Of a DNA stretch of 64,000 nucleotides, positions 45,068-51,437 are shown piece by piece (the first letter of the stretch is position 1; every line of letters starts with the position of its first letter). A model generated the notes under the pieces. The model did not search any database. It saw nothing but the letters and a program-made list of their open reading frames with translations, and was not told the DNA's origin. Both the position numbers and the translations under genes were made by a program. Origin of the DNA: Bacillus sp. DNRA2. GTDB taxonomy: Bacteria; Bacillota; Bacilli; Bacillales; Cytobacillaceae. The stretch lies in NCBI RefSeq assembly GCF_012843265.1, contig NZ_JABAIT010000001.1, positions 460,821-524,820 on the forward strand. Reading direction: 5' to 3'.

Positions 45068-46555
45068 ATGACTTCCATAAATAATGATCCATTAAGAGTT
45101 TCAGGACTCGCCTCCGGCATGAACACAGAAGAAATAGTAGATAAACTCGTCACAGCCCAAAGTGCTCGACTAAACAAAATGATAGCAAGCAAAACTCAAG
45201 CTACTTGGAAAAGTGATGCCTATCGCGATGTCAACCGTAAGCTCGACGAATTCCGCAAAGCAATGGAAGGGTTGCGTTTGCAATCAACCTTTAGTAAGCA
45301 AAAGGTTACATCAAGTGATTCAAAATTGGAAGTATCGATGGCTGGAATTAGTACCAGAAGTGATTTTGTCATTTCGTCTGCTACACCAGCAGCATCAGCA
45401 AAACCAGCAGTTGCTAGATTTGATAGTCGTGGAGCTAATGTTGCGGATGATACTACATTTAAACTCAATGGTGTTGAGATTAAGCTTACAAAAGATATGA
45501 CATTAGATCAGGCAGTGGCTGAAATAAACAACTTCACGACTGGTACAACTCCAACAAATGTTAGAGCGGCAAACGTAGGAGGATCTTTAGTATTTACTTC
45601 CTTGGGTACCGGTGCAACGGAAAAAATTGAAATAACTGATGTAAGTACAAGCGCTTTAAATATGGGTAATCGGTTAGTCCAAGGAACAAATGCCACACTA
45701 GGTACCGTGACCATAAATGGAACAACCATAAATATCTCTTCTAATAATTTCACGTATGAAGGTGTAGCATTTAATATTAAAGCACCAATCACTAGTGATA
45801 TTTCCGTTCAAATTAGTAGCGACACCCAAGGTATCTATGACAATATTAAAACTTTTGTCGATAAATACAACGAATTAATCGCAGATTTAAATGGGCGTAT
45901 TTCCGAAAAGAAATATCGTGATTACCCACCACTAACTGATGAACAGAAAAAAGATATGAAAGAAAACGACATCAAGCTGTGGGAAGAAAAGGCTAAAAGT
46001 GGCTTATTGCAAAGTGATTCGACCGTTTCAAATGTTTTAGTTGAAATGAGAAACAGTCTTTCCACAATGGTGAAAAATACTGATGTTTCTACTAAGTTTG
46101 ATTCTTTAAAAGAAATTGGACTAAATTTCTCAACGAATTATTATGATAATGGAAAAATCATTATTGATGAAGCGAAGTTAAAGGGTGTCTTAGAAACAAA
46201 TTTAGAAGATGTTAAAAAATTATTTACCATAAAAGATTCAAGTAGCACTAGTACCAATTCGACCACAAAAGATAGTACGATTCACAATAATAGTGGCTTT
46301 GGTTGGAGAATTTATGAACGCTTAAATGCAGCGATTTCCCAATTAGGAGAATTAGCCGGTTCACCAAATTCCAAAGTAGATACAGAAAGTTTTATGGCAA
46401 AGCAACTTAAAACTTTAGATAGTAATATTAGTAGAGAACAAACAAGAGTAAATGCATATGAAAAGAGACTTTGGAAGCAATTCACAGCGATGGAAAGTGC
46501 TCTATCAAAAATGAACTCACAAAGCTCTTGGCTTTCACAGCAATTAGGAGGGTAA
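45068..46555 (+). CDS. fliD: FliD filament cap protein
   Basis: 495 residues from ATG 45068, 8 nt after GAGAGGAG; GTG 45059 overlaps that site. N-terminal RVSGLASGMNTEEIVDKLVT and C-terminal coiled helices (QLKTLDSNISREQTRVNAYE). FliD caps the filament and guides flagellin insertion. It is followed by a terminator, so it is not co-transcribed with fliS as in B. subtilis. Confidence 0.96.
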   Translation: MTSINNDPLRVSGLASGMNTEEIVDKLVTAQSARLNKMIASKTQATWKSDAYRDVNRKLDEFRKAMEGLRLQSTFSKQKVTSSDSKLEVSMAGISTRSDFVISSATPAASAKPAVARFDSRGANVADDTTFKLNGVEIKLTKDMTLDQAVAEINNFTTGTTPTNVRAANVGGSLVFTSLGTGATEKIEITDVSTSALNMGNRLVQGTNATLGTVTINGTTINISSNNFTYEGVAFNIKAPITSDISVQISSDTQGIYDNIKTFVDKYNELIADLNGRISEKKYRDYPPLTDEQKKDMKENDIKLWEEKAKSGLLQSDSTVSNVLVEMRNSLSTMVKNTDVSTKFDSLKEIGLNFSTNYYDNGKIIIDEAKLKGVLETNLEDVKKLFTIKDSSSTSTNSTTKDSTIHNNSGFGWRIYERLNAAISQLGELAGSPNSKVDTESFMAKQLKTLDSNISREQTRVNAYEKRLWKQFTAMESALSKMNSQSSWLSQQLGG

Positions 46556-46570
46556 AAAATATCTTATAGT

Positions 46571-46600
46571 AGTCGTTCCAATTGGGATGGCTATTTTTTT
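46571..46600 (+). terminator. Rho-independent terminator after fliD
   Basis: 9-bp stem AGTCGTTCC / GGGATGGCT (with G-U pairs), loop AATT, then a run of seven Ts. Confidence 0.85.
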
Positions 46601-46666
46601 CTATTAAAATCAATTTTTCGCACTTCAATAAAAATAATCGGAAAATTATTATGACTTTTATCGAAA

Positions 46667-46709
46667 AAATTATCAAAAACGCTAAACGTTTGTTTTGATA
46701 ATCCGATAA
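46667..46709 (+). promoter_or_regulatory. Sigma-D promoter of the csrA-hag unit, inside an inverted repeat
   Basis: TAAA (46683-46686), 15-nt spacer, TCCGATAA (46702-46709). An inverted repeat ATTATCAAAA / TTTTGATAAT brackets the -35 and touches the -10, with AAACGTTT at its centre. The promoter is 38 nt before the tandem CsrA gene. Confidence 0.85.
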
Positions 46710-46747
46710 AAGAATATGTAAAGCAAATGACTTCAGGAGGGGGAGAA

Positions 46748-47095
46748 ATGCTGATTGTAGGCAGAGAAATTGGACAATCCGTCATCATTGGTGAAGAGAT
46801 CAAAGTGACTGTTCTACAAACCGGTTCCAAACCTCGCATCGCGATTGAGGCACCAAAGCATATCAAAATCTCAAAACTGAAACAACATCCCAAAGAAAAA
46901 GATGTAATGAAAAAACAGGTAAGGAAAATCGTTGATACGATTCTAATCGGGGATGCAATCAAACTAACCATTCTCCAAACTGTTTCAGGGCTACTTCGAT
47001 TTGCAATTGAAGCACCCAGAGAGATTAGTATTTTCAGAGAAGAACTTTTTCAAAAGAATTTCATTTCTGAAACTGAAAAGATTTTAATTATTTAG
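46748..47095 (+). CDS. Tandem CsrA: two fused CsrA domains in one chain
   Basis: 115 residues, about twice the length of CsrA. ATG 46748 follows GGAGGGGG; upstream codons are unlikely. Domain 1 (1-47): MLIVGREIGQSVIIGEEIKV, then IAIEAPKHIKIS. Domain 2 (about 58-107): RKIVDTILIGDAIKLTILQT, then FAIEAPREISIFREELFQ. CsrA is a homodimer that binds GGA motifs near ribosome sites; in B. subtilis it blocks hag translation. Domain 1 keeps the beta-1 arginine (R6) but has Lys at the beta-5 position; domain 2 keeps the beta-5 arginine (IFREEL). It lies 88 nt before hag, behind a sigma-D promoter. No fliW is seen. Confidence 0.9.
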   Translation: MLIVGREIGQSVIIGEEIKVTVLQTGSKPRIAIEAPKHIKISKLKQHPKEKDVMKKQVRKIVDTILIGDAIKLTILQTVSGLLRFAIEAPREISIFREELFQKNFISETEKILII

Positions 47096-47100
47096 TTTGT

Positions 47101-47183
47101 TAATAGACCCATTGGGTTTGTTATAAAAGGGGATATCCCCTCAAAAATAATACTTAATATCCAATAATAAGGAGGATTTTACA
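47101..47183 (+). promoter_or_regulatory. hag leader with GGA hairpin and ribosome site
   Basis: AGGGGATATCCCCT (47128-47141) is a perfect palindrome carrying GGA, and the ribosome site AATAAGGAGGATT carries two more GGA. ACCCATTGGGT (47108-47118) makes a small hairpin before it. In B. subtilis CsrA binds GGA motifs at just such places in the hag leader. Confidence 0.6.
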
Positions 47184-48842
47184 ATGCGTATTAACCACAA
47201 TATTGCAGCACTCAACACACATCGTCAGTTGAATACTGCATCAACAAATCAAACTAAATCAATGGAAAAATTAGCTTCAGGTCTTCGTATCAATAAAGCT
47301 GGGGATGATGCAGCTGGTCTTGCAATCTCAGAAAAAATGCGGGGTCAAATCCGTGGATTAGATCAAGCATCAAAAAATGCTCAAGATGGTATCTCAATGC
47401 TTCAAACAGCTGAAGGTGCTTTAAACGAGACACACGATATCCTTCAACGTATGCGTGAATTAGCAGTTCAAGCATCGAATGATACAAATACTGGAAATGA
47501 TCGTGGTGAAATTCAAAAAGAACTTAACCAATTAACTAATGAAATTAACCGTATTGGTAACACAACTGAATTTAATACTCAAAAATTAATTAATGGTGAT
47601 AAAGCTGCTACAACTAGTACTTCAACACCATCATCTACTGCAGGCGCTGCAACTTTGACTAGTGGTGTAGATGCAGGACCAATCCCGGCAACTCAAGCAA
47701 GCTATACTATTACAGCTAGTGCAGTAAATGCAGCTGCTGGTACGGCAATGGGAATAGATTTGGACGGAGATAGTACTGACGACGTTACTGTCACAGAGGG
47801 AGCGGATTACACAGGTGATGGCACAGCAGAAACAGCTGCCGCTGCGCTTGCAACTGCATTTGCAGGTAATGCTGATTGGGATGTAACAGACAATGGTGAC
47901 GGAACGTTAACTCTTACGGCGAAAGCTGGTCAAGCAGCTGATGGCATTGCGGGTAATAGCCTAGCTGCTAGTGGGGATGCATCAGAAGCTCAAACTACTA
48001 CAGGTGCTGCAGCTACTACTAGTACTGCTACTGCTGCAACAGGTTCATTCACAATTAGCAGTGCAGCAGAAGGTGAAAAGTTAACAATTGGTAACAAAAC
48101 GGTTTCATTCTATGATAGTACATCAGGGAATTACACAGATGCTACTGATGCGGCTTCGAAATTAAGTTCAGATGTTGCAGTGGATATTAATGGACTAACT
48201 GATGTACAAGTTGCGGATGCTGTTAGAACGGCATTCTCTAGTTTATCTGGTAGAAATGTTAATTTAGCAAGTGGCGATACTACAGGTTCAGCTACAATTA
48301 GTTTAGCTGCAGCTTCAACTGGTGCAGCAGGTAATACCATCGCGACTTCAGTAAGCGGAGTTTCAACAACAACTGGTGGAGTTAACTTACAAATAGGTGC
48401 TAACCAAAGCCAAAGCTTAACTCTTGACATTAGTGATATGCGTGCCAATGCATTAGGCATCACAGGTACTGCAGGAAGTGCGGGATTCACTGGAACAAAT
48501 ACTGTTACAGATGGAACTAATAATGCTACTACTGAAGCTGCACTAGATGTTTCAAATGCAGCTAATGCATCAGCAGCCATTACTAAAATCCAAACTGCAA
48601 TTGACAATGTTTCTGCAGAGCGTTCTAAATTAGGTGCATACACTAATCGATTAGACCATTCAATTAACAACTTAAACACATCTTCTGAAAACCTAACATC
48701 TGCGGAATCTCGTATTAGGGATGTTGACATGGCCAAGGAAATGATGACTCAAACTAAGAATTCTATTCTTTCTCAAGCAGCACAAGCAATGTTGGCTCAA
48801 TCAAATCAAATGCCTCAAGGAGTATTACAACTTCTTAAGTAA
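47184..48842 (+). CDS. hag: Flagellin
   Basis: 552 residues. N-terminal D0/D1 ([40 protein letters not shown]) and C-terminal D1/D0 ([20 protein letters not shown]) are canonical. The middle (about 140-440) is a variable Ala/Thr/Ser/Gly-rich surface domain, nearly absent in short Bacillus flagellins. The frame ends ...PQGVLQLLK then TAA. A group I intron core follows at once, then a second flagellin tail ending QGVLQLLR, then the terminator. Thus the shown frame may be the unspliced form. Confidence 0.95.
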   Translation: MRINHNIAALNTHRQLNTASTNQTKSMEKLASGLRINKAGDDAAGLAISEKMRGQIRGLDQASKNAQDGISMLQTAEGALNETHDILQRMRELAVQASNDTNTGNDRGEIQKELNQLTNEINRIGNTTEFNTQKLINGDKAATTSTSTPSSTAGAATLTSGVDAGPIPATQASYTITASAVNAAAGTAMGIDLDGDSTDDVTVTEGADYTGDGTAETAAAALATAFAGNADWDVTDNGDGTLTLTAKAGQAADGIAGNSLAASGDASEAQTTTGAAATTSTATAATGSFTISSAAEGEKLTIGNKTVSFYDSTSGNYTDATDAASKLSSDVAVDINGLTDVQVADAVRTAFSSLSGRNVNLASGDTTGSATISLAAASTGAAGNTIATSVSGVSTTTGGVNLQIGANQSQSLTLDISDMRANALGITGTAGSAGFTGTNTVTDGTNNATTEAALDVSNAANASAAITKIQTAIDNVSAERSKLGAYTNRLDHSINNLNTSSENLTSAESRIRDVDMAKEMMTQTKNSILSQAAQAMLAQSNQMPQGVLQLLK

Positions 48843-49168
48843 TGATTTAAGGGCGTCTAGCTTGGTAACGAGCTAGAGTATTACTGGGTGAATTGCTGGA
48901 ACTTCCTAAAGCTTTATCAACCACAACGTAACTGGAAACGGTAAGCGTGAAGGTCTGAAAATGATGAAGATGCAACAATGGATAATCAGCAGCCAAGCTC
49001 CTGTCTCGAAAGAGTGGAGAAGGTTCAACGACTAGAGAACACGGTCTAAGGCAAAAGCTATGACTATGAATCTCGTAGGGTGGTAAAGACCATTCGAAGT
49101 GCCCAGCTCCATGGAAACCATGGATGAAGATATAGTCTATTCTGTAATCGAAAGATACAGTCGCAAAG
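48816..49168 (+). ncRNA. Group I intron in the 3' end of the flagellin gene
   Basis: Conserved core blocks are present in order: P AATTGCTGGAAC (48891), Q AATCAGCAGCCAAGC (48984), R GTTCAACGACTAGA (49023) and S AAGATATAGTCT (49127). P7 is GACTA/TAGTC and P8 GGTCT/AGACC. GAAA-capped hairpins are ACTG/CGGT, CTC/GAG and the P9 stem CTGTA/TACAG (49142-49160). Predicted 5' splice site after U48815: exon AUGCCU pairs with guide GGGCGU (48851-48856), ending in the usual U-G pair. Predicted 3' site after G49168. About 353 nt, with no homing-endonuclease frame. Exact ends are inferred. Confidence 0.85.
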
Positions 49169-49213
49169 CAAGCGAACCAACAACCACAAGGAGTTCTTCA
49201 ACTTCTTCGTTAA
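49169..49213 (+). other. hag: Second flagellin C-terminal tail (3' exon)
   Basis: 15 codons, CAAGCGAACC onward, encode [14 protein letters not shown] and a TAA. This is the usual Bacillus flagellin C-terminus. The last 15 codons of the upstream frame (48798-48842) encode the parallel [14 protein letters not shown]. The tail has no start codon or ribosome site, so it is only read if joined by splicing. It is in frame with the predicted 5' exon. Confidence 0.8.
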
Positions 49214-49227
49214 TAATTTGTTATTTG

Positions 49228-49260
49228 AAAGGGACTCTAGTAATATTAGAGTCCCTTTTG
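49228..49260 (+). terminator. Rho-independent terminator after the 3' flagellin exon
   Basis: AGGGACTCTA / TTAGAGTCCC(T) stem with a short loop, then TTTTG. There is no terminator directly after the first hag stop, so the transcript includes the intron and second tail. Confidence 0.9.
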
Positions 49261-49401
49261 CTGTTTTCTTTACTCGTAAATTTAATAAACAATTGACCAA
49301 AAACTTCTACTAAGGACATTGGATAAAATTCATAAAAAGGAGAAATTAAATGGAAGAGTAGCAGAACGGAAAGTAGTAACTCAAATTGTTTAATTAATCC
49401 T

Positions 49402-49428
49402 TAAACTTTCCCCAACTCCATCCGATAA
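49402..49428 (+). promoter_or_regulatory. Sigma-D promoter of flaG
   Basis: TAAA (49402-49405), 15-nt spacer, TCCGATAA (49421-49428). The spacer ends CTCCA, like that of the fliS promoter (5099-5113). flaG starts 39 nt downstream. Confidence 0.88.
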
Positions 49429-49467
49429 TTTATCTAGATAGAGTTTGCCATTAGGAGGAGATGTGAA

Positions 49468-49854
49468 ATGTCGGATAGGTTGTCTGTTTCGAATACTAAT
49501 AATAGCAATTTGACAGGAATGCCTGGCAGCATGCCGACTGAATATCAGGCGAAGCCGGTTGATAGGGTTGAACGGATTAGTCGGACCAGTGAAATGTCTA
49601 AGGATAAAGAGGGTTCGGGCCAACAAAATTCTAAGGAACAAACAGAGAAGGTCATCAAAGGCTTAAATGAGTTTTTAAGTGCTTCCAATTCCCATCTAAA
49701 ATTCCAGTTTCATGATGGAACCAAAGAGTATTATGTTTCAATCGTTGATGACAAAACCAATGAAGTTATAAAAGAAATTCCTTCAAAAAAACTGCTAGAC
49801 ATGTACGCAGCTATGACTGATTATCTTGGTTTACTTGTAGATAGAAAGGCTTAA
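49468..49854 (+). CDS. flaG: FlaG flagellar protein
   Basis: 128 residues: a disordered N-terminal half and the FlaG domain (VIKGLNEFLSASNSHLKFQF; DDKTNEVIKEIPSKKLLDMY). FlaG is linked to filament length control; its mechanism is not established. It has its own sigma-D promoter and an AGGAGGAG ribosome site. Confidence 0.9.
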   Translation: MSDRLSVSNTNNSNLTGMPGSMPTEYQAKPVDRVERISRTSEMSKDKEGSGQQNSKEQTEKVIKGLNEFLSASNSHLKFQFHDGTKEYYVSIVDDKTNEVIKEIPSKKLLDMYAAMTDYLGLLVDRKA

Positions 49855-49865
49855 ATTTTGGTGAA

Positions 49866-49998
49866 TGTTGATTGGAGCGGAAGGCGCGAAGACTCCTGCG
49901 GGAGCAGCGGGTCAGGTGAGACCCCGCAGGCGCTTTAGCGCCGAGGAGGCTCACCGCCCGCCCCTAAGGTGCGCGAAGCGCCTGGAGCGAAGATCAAC
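49866..49998 (+). repeat. Type B structured repeat (copy B3)
   Basis: From GTTGATTGGAGCGGAAGG to GGAGCGAAGATCAAC. Internal hairpin GGCGCTTTAGCGCC and GGTGAG/CTCACC. Confidence 0.85.
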
Positions 49999-50245
49999 AT
50001 TTCAACCACTCTTATATAAATCACAAACAAGGCCACCCCGGTCTTGTTTTTTTGTCTTCAGAAACTGCATAATTTTTCACCAAATATTAAGAATTGATGA
50101 AATAATCCTGCATTAATTTACACCCTAAAATTTTATAGATATAATAAATTTGTAATTATTTGATTATTTTCGTGTTTATTTGATTTAAGGGAGGCAAGCA
50201 ATCTTTATTTCTGTTTAAGAAAATATAAGACTTGAAGTAATTTAG

Positions 50246-50365
50246 TGTCTAGCTCCAGGCGCCATCGGCTCGAGGTCACAAGCCAATCCGTCCAGAAGGT
50301 AAAAGGCAACCTTCCGGCCGGCTCGTCTTGTGCTTGTCGCCGATAACCAGGCGCCTTCGCTTTTC
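50246..50365 (+). repeat. Type A structured repeat (copy A4)
   Basis: From TGTCTAGCTCC to CGCTTTTC. Nearly the same as A3, with ATCGGC/GCCGAT, AGAAGGT/ACCTTC and GGCGCC. It ends about 10 nt before the AAAGGG ribosome site of cheY2. Confidence 0.85.
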
Positions 50366-50389
50366 TTATTCCATAAAGGGTGTGATGAA

Positions 50390-50764
50390 TTGACAACCGT
50401 ATTAATAGTCGATGATGCAGCATTTATGAGGATGGTCATCAAGTTGATGCTTGAAAAAAGTGGCTTTAAGGTCATAGCTGAAGCCGAAAATGGCACGGAA
50501 GGCATTGAAAAGTATATTCAATACAAACCAGACGTCGTCACGATGGACATCACCATGCCTGAGATGGATGGAATACAGTCATTAAAAGGCATCATCAACC
50601 ATGACCCTAATGCCAAAGTTGTGATGATTTCGGCTATGGGCCAAGAACTGATGGTTATGGAATCGATATTGGCTGGTGCAAAAACGTTCATTGTGAAGCC
50701 ATTTAAAGAAGAACATGTCATTGAAACGATGATGAAGGTTGCGAATGTAACGATGACCGCTTAA
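50390..50764 (+). CDS. CheY-like response regulator, second copy
   Basis: 124 residues, TTG start 9 nt after AAGGG (the frame runs upstream into repeat A4). TVLIVDDAAFMRMVIKLMLE, phospho-Asp in TMDITMPEMDG, and FIVKPFKEEHVIETM. Single receiver domain very like the CheY at 33130; it could drive the motor or act as a phosphate sink for the cheW/mcp/cheB set that follows. Confidence 0.92.
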   Translation: MTTVLIVDDAAFMRMVIKLMLEKSGFKVIAEAENGTEGIEKYIQYKPDVVTMDITMPEMDGIQSLKGIINHDPNAKVVMISAMGQELMVMESILAGAKTFIVKPFKEEHVIETMMKVANVTMTA

Positions 50765-50928
50765 ACAATCGTTATGCAACAACGGAAGTTGCTGAAAACC
50801 ACAGATAGCAGCAAAGATACCTCGAAATGAAACTCCTCCAAGATCTACACCTAACCACCACAACATCAGACCATTCAGCATCAAAACCTAGCCAAACTCT
50901 GATCATGATAATATAGGAGGTTTCCCTT

Positions 50929-51420
50929 ATGACTGAGGCATTGGAACTGGAAATGTTGGAAGAGGAAGGCAGTACGATGAAAAATAGGTTCCTCACGTTT
51001 GTGCTCGGCAATGAAACGTATGGAATCGAGATTGAGTATGTGACTGAAATTATCGGTTTACAGCCGGTGACAGAAATCCCCGAATTGCCAGAATATATCA
51101 GAGGAATTATTAATTTACGTGGGAAAATTATTCCGGTTATGGACGTTCGGCTTCGCTTCAAGAAGCCGTTTAAAGAGTACAATGATCGGACCTGTGTTGT
51201 GGTTATCGACATTGAAGATATTTCGATTGGCCTAATTGTCGATAGTGTATCTGAGGTTCTGGCAATACCGGAGGAGGACGTCGTTCCACCACCTGACGTA
51301 AACAAGACTGGCAACAAGTACATAAAAGGAATTGGCAAAACGGGAAATGAAGTGAAACTATTGCTCGATTGCAACAAACTCCTCAACGAAGATGATGCAG
51401 AAACACTGTCAAAAATCTAG
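50929..51420 (+). CDS. CheW coupling protein, third copy
   Basis: 163 residues, ATG after ATAGGAGG. CheW domain: [40 protein letters not shown] and [20 protein letters not shown]. An acidic N-terminal 20 residues are extra. Paired with the poly-HAMP receptor 17 nt downstream. Confidence 0.93.
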   Translation: MTEALELEMLEEEGSTMKNRFLTFVLGNETYGIEIEYVTEIIGLQPVTEIPELPEYIRGIINLRGKIIPVMDVRLRFKKPFKEYNDRTCVVVIDIEDISIGLIVDSVSEVLAIPEEDVVPPPDVNKTGNKYIKGIGKTGNEVKLLLDCNKLLNEDDAETLSKI

Positions 51421-51437
51421 TCAGGGGGTTAGGGACG

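Noticed and set aside
46748..47095. Two separate csrA genes with a frameshift or stop between them.
   Set aside because: The frame is open across both domains, with a 10-residue charged linker and no second start or ribosome site.
48131..48736. A 201-codon minus-strand frame inside flagellin.
   Set aside because: Shadow of the Ala/Thr/Ser-rich flagellin codons; its sequence is the mirror of that composition.
49099..49296. A 65-codon open frame over the intron end and hag terminator, plus the 78-codon frame on the other strand at 49064-49300.
   Set aside because: They overlap the group I intron core and terminator, have no ribosome site and no protein-like composition.
49865..50116. An 83-codon frame after flaG.
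   Set aside because: It lies on repeat B3 and encodes only the repeat's arginine- and proline-rich translation.
50765..50928. A small RNA or gene between cheY2 and cheW3.
   Set aside because: No terminator, promoter or credible frame is seen; it reads as plain intergenic sequence.
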